Positions 1 through 11,878 of a DNA stretch of 64,000 bases are shown in pieces. The stretch is from Auanema rhodensis (lineage: Eukaryota; Nematoda; Chromadorea; Rhabditida; Rhabditidae): the NCBI GenBank assembly GCA_964057225.1, contig OZ059895.1:1488001-1552000 (forward strand), given 5' to 3'. A program made the translations under genes and the position numbers. The first letter of the stretch is position 1. Every line of letters begins with the position of its first letter. The notes beneath the pieces are model-generated. The model saw only the letters and a program-made list of their open reading frames with translations, was not told the origin of the DNA and did no database searches.

Positions 1-351
1 CAAAATGTTTTTGGAAGCAATGTTGAGTGTACATGGAAACTCAACATACACTAATGCATCATTTTTCAAACGATCATAACTAATTTTTGTATCACGCGTT
101 TCTCAATGTAGTATAGTGCATTCGATGCGGATTTTTAAGCTGCGTCGCTCTGTGTTATCAGATTTGCGCTAGCTTAAAAATGCACCGAGATATCAACTGA
201 TATAAGTTCACACTTATATCCTCGATTTTCACCCTGAAGAATTAATTTTTTCGTTGAATAACATTGTCCATCGTCTTTGCCTTGAAAAATGGAATCTAAA
301 AACATCTACTTTCTGCTAAATTATTTTGAAATTTTTCGAAAAAATTTTTGT
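1..351. repeat. Reference satellite monomer (351 bp) with four dyad symmetries
   Basis: The first complete monomer is used here as the coordinate reference. It contains four inverted repeats. ATGTTGAG at 20-27 pairs with CTCAACAT at 40-47 over a 12-base loop. ATTTTTAAGCT at 131-141 pairs with AGCTTAAAAAT at 171-181, perfect over 11 bp with a 29-base loop. GATATAAG at 199-206 pairs with CTTATATC at 213-220 over a 6-base loop. TTTTTCGAAAAA at 332-343 is a perfect palindrome. These elements recur in nearly every copy. Dyad-rich satellite DNA is known at centromeres of several eukaryotes; a role here is inference. Confidence 0.9.
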
Positions 352-1053
352 CAAAATGTTTTTGGAAGCAATGTTGAGTGTACATGGAAACTCAACATAC
401 ACTAATTCATCATTTTTCAAACGATCATAACTAATTTTTGTATCAAGCGCTTCTTGATGTAGTATAGTGCATTCGATGCGGATTTTTAAGCTGCGTCGAT
501 CTGTGTTATCAGATTTGCGCTAGCTTAAAAATGCACCGAGATATCAACTGATATAAGTTCACACTTATATCCTCGATTTTCACCCTGAAGAATTAATTTT
601 TTCGTTGAATAACATTGTCCATCGTCTTTGCCTTGAAAAAAGGAATCTAAAAACATCTACTTTTTGCTAAATTATTTTGAAATTTTTCGAAAAAATTTTT
701 GTCAAAATGTTTTTGGAAGCAATGTTGAGTGTACATGGAAACTCAACATACACTAATGCATCATTTTTCAAACGATCATAACTAATTTTTGTATCACGCG
801 TTTCTCAATGTAGTATAGTGCATTCGATGCGGATTTTTAAGCTGCGTCGCTCTGTGTTATCAGATTTGCGCTAGCTTAAAAATGCACCGAGATATCAACT
901 GATATAAGTTCACACTTATATCCTCGATTTTCACCCTGAAGAATTAATTTTTTCGTTGAATAACATTGTCCATCGTCTTTGCCTTGAAAAAAGGAATCTA
1001 AAAACATCTACTTTTTGCTAAATTATTTTGAAATTTTTCGAAAAAATTTTTGT

Positions 1054-4000
1054 CAAAATGTTTTTGGAAGCAATGTTGAGTGTACATGGAAACTCAACAT
1101 ACACTAATGCATCATTTTTCAAACGATCATAACTAATTTTTGTATCACGCGTTTCTCAATGTAGTATAGTGCATTCGATGCGGATTTTTAAGCTGCGTCG
1201 CTCTGTGTTATCAGATTTGCGCTAGCTTAAAAATGCACCGAGATATCAACTGATATAAGTTCACACTTATATCCTCGATTTTCACCCTGAAGAATTAATT
1301 TTTTCGTTGAATAACATTGTCCATCGTCTTTGCCTTGAAAAATGAAATCTAAAAACATCTACTTTCTGCTAAATTATTTTGAAATTTTTCGAAAAAATTT
1401 TTGTCAAAATGTTTTTGGAAGCAATGTTGAGTGTACATGGAAACTCAACATACACTAATGCATCATTTTTCAAACGATCATAACTAATTTTTGTATCAAG
1501 CGCTTCTTAATGTAGTATAGTGCATTCGATGCGGATTTTTAAGCTGCGTCGATCTGTGTTATCAGATTTGCGCTAGCTTAAAAATGCACCGAGATATCAA
1601 CTGATATAAGTTCACACTTATATCCTCGATTTTCACCCTGAAGAAATAATTTTTTCGTTGAGTAACATCGTCCATCGTCTTTGCCTTGAAAAAAGGAATC
1701 TAAAAACATCTACTTTTTGCTAAATTATTTTGAAATTTTTCGAAAAAATTTTTGTCAAAATGTTTTTGGAAGCAATGTTGAGTGTACATGGAAACTCAAC
1801 ATACACTAATGCATCATTTTTCAAACGATCATAACTAATTTTTGTATCACGCGTTTCTCAATGTAGTATGGTGCATTCGATGCGGATTTTTAAGCTGCGT
1901 CGATCTGTAATATCAGATTTGCGCTAGCTTAAAAATGCACCGAGATATCAACTGATATAAGTTCACACTTATATCCTCGATTTTCACCCTGAAGAATTAA
2001 TTTTTTCGTTGAATAACATTGTCCATCGTCTTTGCCTTGAAAAATGGGATCTAAAAACATCTACTTTTCGCTAAATTATTTTGAAATTTTTCAAAAAAAT
2101 TTTTGTCAAAATGTTTTTGGAAGCAATGTTGAGTGTACATGGAAACTCAACATACACTAATGCATCATTTTTCAAACGATCATAACTAATTTTTGTATCG
2201 AGCGTTTCTTAATGTAGTATAGTGCATTCGATGCGGATTTTTAAGCTGCGTCGATCTGTGTTATCAGATTTGCGCTAGCTTAAAAATGCACCGAGATATC
2301 AACTGATATAAGTTCACACTTATATCCTCGATTTTCACCCTGAAGAAATAATTTTTTCGTTGAATAACATTGTCCATCGTCTTTGCCTTGAAAAAAGGAA
2401 TCTAAAAACATCTACTTTTTGCTAAATTATTTTGAAATTTTTCGAAAAAATTTTTGTCAAAATGTTTTTGGAAGCAATGTTGAGTGTACATGGAAACTCA
2501 ACATACACTAATGCATCATTTTTCAAACGATCATAACTAATTTTTGTATCACGCGTTTCTTAATGTAGTATAGTGCATTCGATGCGGATTTTTAAGCTGC
2601 GTCGCTCTGTGTTATCAGATTTGCGCTAGCTTAAAAATGCACCGAGATATCAACTGATATAAGTTCACACTTATATCCTCGATTTTCACCCTGAAGAATT
2701 AATTTTTTCGTTGAATAACATTGTCCATCGTCTTTGCCTTGAAAAATGGAATCTAAAAACATCTACTTTCTGCTAAATTATTTTGAAATTTTTCGAAAAA
2801 ATTTTTGTCAAAATGTTTTTGGAAGCAATGTTGAGTGTACATGGAAACTCAACATACACTAATGCATCATTTTTCAAACGATCATAACTAATTTTTGTAT
2901 CAAGCGCTTCTTAATGTAGTATAGTGCATTCGATGCGGATTTTTAAGCTGCGTCGATCTGTGTTATCAGATTTGCGCTAGCTTAAAAATGCACCGAGATA
3001 TCAACTGATATAAGTTCACACTTATATCCTCGATTTTCACCCTGAAGAAATAATTTTTTCGTTGAATAACATCGTCCATCGTCTTTGCCTTGAAAAAAGG
3101 AATCTAAAAACATCTACTTTTTGCTAAATTATTTTGAAATTTTTCGAAAAAATTTTTGTCAAAATGTTTTTGGAAGCAATGTTGAGTGTACATGGAAACT
3201 CAACATACACTAATGCATCATTTTTCAAACGATCATAACTAATTTTTGTATCACGCGTTTCTCAATGTAGTATGGTGCATTCGATGCGGATTTTTAAGCT
3301 GCGTCGATCTGTAATATCAGATTTGCGCTAGCTTAAAAATGCACCGAGATATCAACTGATATAAGTTCACACTTATATCCTCGATTTTCACCCTGAAGAA
3401 TTAATTTTTTCGTTGAATAACATTGTCCATCGTCTTTGCCTTGAAAAATGGGATCTAAAAACATCTACTTTTCGCTAAATTATTTTGAAATTTTTCGAAA
3501 AAATTTTTGTCAAAATGTTTTTGGAAGCAATGTTGAGTGTACATGGAAACTCAACATACACTAATGCATCATTTTTCAAACGATCATAACTAATTTTTGT
3601 ATCAAGCGTTTCTTAATGTAGTATAGTGCATTCGATGCGGATTTTTAAGCTGCGTCGATCTGTGTTATCAGATTTGCGCTAGCTTAAAAATGCACCGAGA
3701 TATCAACTGATATAAGTTCACACTTATATCCTCGATTTTCACCCTGAAGAAATAATTTTTTCGTTGAATAACATTGTCCATCGTCTTTGCCTTGAAAAAA
3801 GGAATCTAAAAACATCTACTTTTTGCTAAATTATTTTGAAATTTTTCGAAAAAATTTTTGTCAAAATGTTTTTGGAAGCAATGTTGAGTGTACATGGAAA
3901 CTCAACATACACTAATGCATCATTTTTCAAACGATCATAACTAATTTTTGTATCACGCGTTTCTTAATGTAGTATAGTGCATTCGATGCGGATTTTTAAG

Positions 4001-7000
4001 CTGCGTCGCTCTGTGTTATCAGATTTGCGCTAGCTTAAAAATGCACCGAGATATCAACTGATATAAGTTCACACTTATATCCTCGATTTTCACCCTGAAG
4101 AATTAATTTTTTCGTTGAATAACATTGTCCATCGTCTTTGCCTTGAAAAATGGAATCTAAAAACATCTACTTTCTGCTAAATTATTTTGAAATTTTTCGA
4201 AAAAATTTTTGTCAAAATGTTTTTGGAAGCAATGTTGAGTGTACATGGAAACTCAACATACACTAATGCATCATTTTTCAAACGATCATAACTAATTTTT
4301 GTATCAAGCGCTTCTTAATGTAGTATAGTGCATTCGATGCGGATTTTTAAGCTGCGTCGATCTGTGTTATCAGATTTGCGCTAGCTTAAAAATGCACCGA
4401 GATATCAACTGATATAAGTTCACACTTATATCCTCGATTTTCACCCTGAAGAAATAATTTTTTCGTTGAATAACATTGTCCATCGTCTTTGCCTTGAAAA
4501 AAGGAATCTAAAAACATCTACTTTTTGCTAAATTATTTTGAAATTTTTCGAAAAAATTTTTGTCAAAATGTTTTTGGAAGCAATGTTGAGTGTACATGGA
4601 AACTCAACATACACTAATGCATCATTTTTCAAACGATCATAACTAATTTTTGTATCACGCGTTTCTCAATGTAGTATGGTGCATTCGATGCGGATTTTTA
4701 AGCTGCGTCGATCTGTAATATCAGATTTGCGCTAGCTTAAAAATGCACCGAGATATCAACTGATATAAGTTCACACTTATATCCTCGATTTTCACCCTGA
4801 AGAATTAATTTTTTCGTTGAATAACATTGTCCATCGTCTTTGCCTTGAAAAATGGGATCTAAAAACATCTACTTTTCGCTAAATTATTTTGAAATTTTTC
4901 GAAAAAATTTTTGTCAAAATGTTTTTGGAAGCAATGTTGAGTGTACATGGAAACTCAACATACACTAATGCATCATTTTTCAAACGATCATAACTAATTT
5001 TTGTATCAAGCGTTTTTCAACGTAGTATAGTGCATTCGATGCGGATTTTTAAGCTGCGTCGATCTGTGTTATCAGATTTGCGCTAGCTTAAAAATGCACC
5101 GAGATATCAACTGATATAAGTTCACACTTATATCCTCGATTTTCACCCTGAAGAATTAATTTTTTCGTTGAATAACATTGTCTATCGTCTTTGCCTTGAG
5201 AAATGGAATCTAAAAACATCTACTTTTTGCTAAATTATTTTGAAATTTTTCGAAAAAATTTTTGTCAAAATGTTTTTGGAAGCAATGTTGAGTGTACATG
5301 GAAACTCAACATACACTAATGCATCATTTTTCAAACGATCATAACTAATTTTTGTATCAAGCGTTTCTTGATGTAGTATAGTGCATTCGATGCGGATTTT
5401 TGAGCTGCGTCGATCTGTGTTATCAGATTTGCGCTAGCTTAAAAATGCACCGAGATATCAACTGATATAAGTTCACACTTATATCCTCGATTTTCACCCT
5501 GAAGAAATAATTTTTTCGTTGAATAACATTGTCCATCGTCTTTGCCTTGAAAAAAGGAATCTAAAAACATCTACTTTTTGCTAAATTATTTTGAAATTTT
5601 TCGAAAAAATTTTTGTCAAAATGTTTTTGGAAGCAATGTTGAGTGTACATGGAAACTCAACATACACTAATGCATCATTTTTCAAACGATCATAACTAAT
5701 TTTTGTATCAAGCGCTTCTTAATGTAGTATAGTGCATTCGATGCGGATTTTTAAGCTGCGTCGATCTGTGTTATCAGATTTGCGCTAGCTTAAAAATGCA
5801 CCGAGATATCAACTGATATAAGTTCACACTTATATCCTCGATTTTCACCCTGAAGAAATAATTTTTTCGTTGAATAACATCGTCCATCGTCTTTGCCTTG
5901 AAAAAAGGAATCTAAAAACATCTACTTTTTGCTAAATTATTTTGAAATTTTTCGAAAAAATTTTTGTCAAAATGTTTTTGGAAGCAATGTTGAGTGTACA
6001 TGGAAACTCAACATACACTAATGCATCATTTTTCAAACGATCATAACTAATTTTTGTATCACGCGTTTCTCAATGTAGTATGGTGCATTCGATGCGGATT
6101 TTTAAGCTGCGTCGATCTGTAATATCAGATTTGCGCTAGCTTAAAAATGCACCGAGATATCAACTGATATAAGTTCACACTTATATCCTCGATTTTCACC
6201 CTGAAGAATTAATTTTTTCGTTGAATAACATTGTCCATCGTCTTTGCCTTGAAAAATGGGATCTAAAAACATCTACTTTTCGCTAAATTATTTTGAAATT
6301 TTTCGAAAAAATTTTTGTCAAAATGTTTTTGGAAGCAATGTTGAGTGTACATGGAAACTCAACATACACTAATGCATCATTTTTCAAACGATCATAACTA
6401 ATTTTTGTATCAAGCGTTTCTTAATGTAGTATAGTGCATTCGATGCGGATTTTTAAGCTGCGTCGATCTGTGTTATCAGATTTGCGCTAGCTTAAAAATG
6501 CACCGAGATATCAACTGATATAAGTTCACACTTATATCCTCGATTTTCACCCTGAAGAAATAATTTTTTCGTTGAATAACATTGTCCATCGTCTTTGCCT
6601 TGAAAAAAGGAATCTAAAAACATCTACTTTTTGCTAAATTATTTTGAAATTTTTCGAAAAAATTTTTGTCAAAATGTTTTTGGAAGCAATGTTGAGTGTA
6701 CATGGAAACTCAACATACACTAATGCATCATTTTTCAAACGATCATAACTAATTTTTGTATCACGCGTTTCTTAATGTAGTATAGTGCATTCGATGCGGA
6801 TTTTTAAGCTGCGTCGCTCTGTGTTATCAGATTTGCGCTAGCTTAAAAATGCACCGAGATATCAACTGATATAAGTTCACACTTATATCCTCGATTTTCA
6901 CCCTGAAGAATTAATTTTTTCGTTGAATAACATTGTCCATCGTCTTTGCCTTGAAAAATGGAATCTAAAAACATCTACTTTCTGCTAAATTATTTTGAAA

Positions 7001-8424
7001 TTTTTCGAAAAAATTTTTGTCAAAATGTTTTTGGAAGCAATGTTGAGTGTACATGGAAACTCAACATACACTAATGCATCATTTTTCAAACGATCATAAC
7101 TAATTTTTGTATCAAGCGCTTCTTAATGTAGTATAGTGCATTCGATGCGGATTTTTAAGCTGCGTCGATCTGTGTTATCAGATTTGCGCTAGCTTAAAAA
7201 TGCACCGAGATATCAACTGATATAAGTTCACACTTATATCCTCGATTTTCACCCTGAAGAATTAATTTGTTCGTTGAATAACATTGTCCATCGTCTTTGC
7301 CTTGAAAAATGGAATCTAAAAACATCTACTTTCTGCTAAATTATTTTGAAATTTTTCGAAAAAATTTTTGTCAAAATGTTTTTGGAAGCAATGTTGAGTG
7401 TACATGGAAACTCAACATACACTAATGCATCATTTTTCAAACGATCATAACTAATTTTTGTATCACGCGTTTCTCAATGTAGTATGGTGCATTCGATGCG
7501 GATTTTTAAGCTGCGTCGATCTGTAATATCAGATTTGCGCTAGCTTAAAAATGCACCGAGATATCAACTGATATAAGTTCACACTTATATCCTCGATTTT
7601 CACCCTGAAGAATTAATTTTTTCGTTGAATAACATTGTCCATCGTCTTTGCCTTGAAAAATGGGATCTAAAAACATCTACTTTTCGCTAAATTATTTTGA
7701 AATTTTTCGAAAAAATTTTTGTCAAAATGTTTTTGGAAGCAATGTTGAGTGTACATGGAAACTCAACATACACTAATGCATCATTTTTCAAACGATCATA
7801 ACTAATTTTTGTATCAAGCGTTTTTCAACGTAGTATAGTGCATTCGATGCGGATTTTTAAGCTGCGTCGATCTGTGTTATCAGATTTGCGCTAGCTTAAA
7901 AATGCACCGAGATATCAACTGATATAAGTTCACACTTATATCCTCGATTTTCACCCTGAAGAATTAATTTTTTCGTTGAATAACATTGTCTATCGTCTTT
8001 GCCTTGAGAAATGGAATCTAAAAACATCTACTTTTTGCTAAATTATTTTGAAATTTTTCGAAAAAATTTTTGTCAAAATGTTTTTGGAAGCAATGTTGAG
8101 TGTACATGGAAACTCAACATACACTAATGCATCATTTTTCAAACGATCATAACTAATTTTTGTATCAAGCGTTTCTTGATGTAGTATAGTGCATTCGATG
8201 CGGATTTTTGAGCTGCGTCGATCTGTGTTATCAGATTTGCGCTAGCTTAAAAATGCACCGAGATATCAACTGATATAAGTTCACACTTATATCCTCGATT
8301 TTCACCCTGAAGAAATAATTTTTTCGTTGAATAACATTGTCCATCGTCTTTGCCTTGAAAAAAGGAATCTAAAAACATCTACTTTTTGCTAAATTATTTT
8401 GAAATTTTTCGAAAAAATTTTTGT
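1054..8424. repeat. Higher-order repeat block, 4-monomer unit (1404 bp)
   Basis: A distinctive monomer with gtatggtgc, gtaatatcag and aaatgggatct recurs at about 1867, 3271, 4675, 6079 and 7483. Each step is exactly 1404 bp, or four monomers. The companions cycle in order: a cgctctg/tttctgc type, a caagcgcttc type, the tatgg type and a caagcgttt type. Some positions repeat every eight monomers instead: the tctatcg/cttgagaa monomer at 4915 recurs at 7723, and the gagctgcg monomer at 5266 recurs at 8074. This is a mixed 4-mer/8-mer HOR, which implies recent unequal exchange or segmental amplification. Confidence 0.85.
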
Positions 8425-8747
8425 CAAAATGTTTTTGGAAGCAATGTTGAGTGTACATGGAAACTCAACATACACTAATGCATCATTTTTCAAACGATCA
8501 TAACTAATTTTTGAGCTGCGTCGCTCTGTCTTAAGCTGCGTCGCTCTGTGTTATCAGATTTGCGCTAGCTTAAAAATGCACCGAGATATCAACTGATATA
8601 AGTTCACACTTATATCCTCGATTTTCACCCTGAAGAATTAATTTTTTCGTTGAATAACATTGTCCATCGTCTTTGCCTTGAAAAATGGAATCTAAAAACA
8701 TCTACTTTTTGCTAAATTATTTTGAAATTTTTCGAAAAAATTTTTGT
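8425..8747. repeat. 323-bp deleted monomer, copy 1
   Basis: Relative to the reference monomer, 48 bp are missing after taattttt (8505-8512), corresponding to reference positions 89-136. The breakpoints share the hexamer ATTTTT. A 20-bp segment beginning gagctgcgtcgctctgt (8513-8532) is then followed by a near copy of itself. Loss of 48 and gain of 20 gives the observed net change of 28 bp. The same rearrangement recurs at 11556. Confidence 0.9.
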
Positions 8748-11555
8748 CAAAATGTTTTTGGAAGCAATGTTGAGTGTACATGGAAACTCAACATACACTA
8801 ATGCATCATTTTTCAAACGATCATAACTAATTTTTGTATCAAGCGCTTCTTAATGTAGTATAGTGCATTCGATGCGGATTTTTAAGCTGCGTCGATCTGT
8901 GTTATCAGATTTGCGCTAGCTTAAAAATGCACCGAGATATCAACTGATATAAGTTCACACTTATATCCTCGATTTTCACCCTGAAGAAATAATTTTTTCG
9001 TTGAATAACATTGTCCATCGTCTTTGCCTTGAAAAAAGGAATCTAAAAACATCTACTTTTTGCTAAATTATTTTGAAATTTTTCGAAAAAATTTTTGTCA
9101 AAATGTTTTTGGAAGCAATGTTGAGTGTACATGGAAACTCAACATACACTAATGCATCATTTTTCAAACGATCATAACTAATTTTTGTATCACGCGTTTC
9201 TCAATGTAGTATGGTGCATTCGATGCGGATTTTTAAGCTGCGTCGATCTGTAATATCAGATTTGCGCTAGCTTAAAAATGCACCGAGATATCAACTGATA
9301 TAAGTTCACACTTATATCCTCGATTTTCACCCTGAAGAATTAATTTTTTCGTTGAATAACATTGTCCATCGTCTTTGCCTTGAAAAATGGGATCTAAAAA
9401 CATCTACTTTTCGCTAAATTATTTTGAAATTTTTCGAAAAAATTTTTGTCAAAATGTTTTTGGAAGCAATGTTGAGTGTACATGGAAACTCAACATACAC
9501 TAATGCATCATTTTTCAAACGATCATAACTAATTTTTGTATCAAGCGTTTTTCAATGTAGTATAGTGCATTCGATGCGGATTTTTAAGCTGCGTCGATCT
9601 GTGTTATCAGATTTGCGCTAGCTTAAAAATGCACCGAGATATCAACTGATATAAGTTCACACTTATATCCTCGATTTTCACCCTGAAGAATTAATTTTTT
9701 CGTTGAATAACATTGTCCATCGTCTTTGCCTTGAAAAATGGGATCTAAAATCATCTACTTTTCGCTAAATTATTTTGAAATTTTTCGAAAAAATTTTTGT
9801 CAAAATGTTTTTGGAAGCAATGTTGAGTGTACATGGAAACTCAACATACACTAATGCATCATTTTTCAAACGATCATAACTAATTTTTGTATCAAGCGTT
9901 TCTTAATGTAGTATAGTGCATTCGATGCGGATTTTTGAGCTGCGTCGATCTGTGTTATCAGATTTGCGCTAGCTTAAAAATGCACCGAGATATCAACTGA
10001 TATAAGTTCACACTTATATCCTCGATTTTCACCCTGAAGAATTAATTTTTTCGTTGAATAACATTGTCCATCGTCTTTGCCTTGAAAAATGAAATCTAAA
10101 AACATCTACTTTTTGCTAAATTATTTTGAAATTTTTCGAAAAAATTTTTGTCAAAATGTTTTTGGAAGCAATGTTGAGTGTACATGGAAACTCAACATAC
10201 ACTAATGCATCATTTTTCAAACGATCATAACTAATTTTTGTATCAAGCGTTTTTCAATGTAGTATAGTGCATTCGATGCGGATTTTTAAGCTGCGTCGAT
10301 CTGTGTTATCAGATTTGCGCTAGCTTAAAAATGCACCGAGATATCAACTGATATAAGTTCACACTTATATCCTCGATTTTCACCCTGAAGAATTAATTTT
10401 TTCGTTGAATAACATTGTCCATCGTCTTTGCCTTGAAAAATGAAATCTAAAAACATCTACTTTTTGCTAAATTATTTTGAAATTTTTCGAAAAAATTTTT
10501 GTCAAAATGTTTTTGGAAGCAATGTTGAGTGTACATGGAAACTCAACATACACTAATGCATCATTTTTCAAACGATCATAACTAATTTTTGTATCAAGCG
10601 TTTCTTAATGTAGAATAGTGCATTCGATGCGGATTTTTAAGCTGCGTCGATCTGTGTTATTAGATTTGCGCTAGCTTAAAAATGCACCGAGATATCAACT
10701 GATATAAGTTCACACTTATATCCTCGATTTTCACCCTGAAGAAATAATTTTTTCGTTGAATAACATTGTCCATCGTCTTTGCCTTGAAAAAAGGAATCTA
10801 AAAACATCTACTTTTTGCTAAATTATTTTGAAATTTTTCGAAAAAATTTTTGTCAAAATGTTTTTGGAAGCAATGTTGAGTGTACATGGAAACTCAACAT
10901 ACACTAATGCATCATTTTTCAAACGATCATAACTAATTTTTGTATCACGCGTTTCTCAATGTAGTATAGTGCATTCGATGCGGATTTTTAAGCTGCGTCG
11001 ATCTGTAATATCAGATTTGCGCTAGCTTAAAAATGCACCGAGATATCAACTGATATAAGTTCACACTTATATCCTCGATTTTCACCCTGAAGAATTAATT
11101 TTTTCGTTGAATAACATTGTCCATCGTCTTTGCCTTGAGAAATGGAATCTAAAAACATCTACTTTTTGCTAAATTATTTTGAAATTTTTCGAAAAAATTT
11201 TTGTCAAAATGTTTTTGGAAGCAATGTTGAGTGTACATGGAAACTCAACATACACTAATGCATCATTTTTCAAACGATCATAACTAATTTTTGTATCAAG
11301 CGTTTCTTAATGTAGTATAGTGCATTCGATGCGGATTTTTGAGCTGCGTCGATCTGTGTTATCAGATTTGCGCTAGCTTAAAAATGCACCGAGATATCAA
11401 CTGATATAAGTTCACACTTATATCCTCGATTTTCACCCTGAAGAAATAATTTTTTCGTTGAATAACATTGTCCATCGTCTTTGCCTTGAAAAAAGGAATC
11501 TAAAAACATCTACTTTTTGCTAAATTATTTTGAAATTTTTCGAAAAAATTTTTGT

Positions 11556-11878
11556 CAAAATGTTTTTGGAAGCAATGTTGAGTGTACATGGAAACTCAAC
11601 ATACACTAATGCATCATTTTTCAAACGATCATAACTAATTTTTGAGCTGCGTCGCTCTGTCTTAAGCTGCGTCGCTCTGTGTTATCAGATTTGCGCTAGC
11701 TTAAAAATGCACCGAGATATCAACTGATATAAGTTCACACTTATATCCTCGATTTTCACCCTGAAGAATTAATTTTTTCGTTGAATAACATTGTCCATCG
11801 TCTTTGCCTTGAAAAATGGAATCTAAAAACATCTTCTTTTCGCTAAATTATTTTGAAATTTTTCGAAAAAATTTTTGT
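11556..11878. repeat. 323-bp deleted monomer, copy 2
   Basis: This carries the same deletion-plus-duplication as the monomer at 8425: the gagctgcg duplication starts at 11644, exactly 3131 bp after 8513. It also differs in downstream point changes, for example atcttcttttcgc near 11830. The identical breakpoint shows one ancestral event copied by HOR duplication, not two independent deletions. Confidence 0.9.

Noticed and set aside
1-351. CENP-B box in the satellite monomer
   Set aside because: I looked for the TTCG....A..CGGG pattern. TTCG occurs (ttcgttgaa, ttcgatgc), but the CGGG half is missing.
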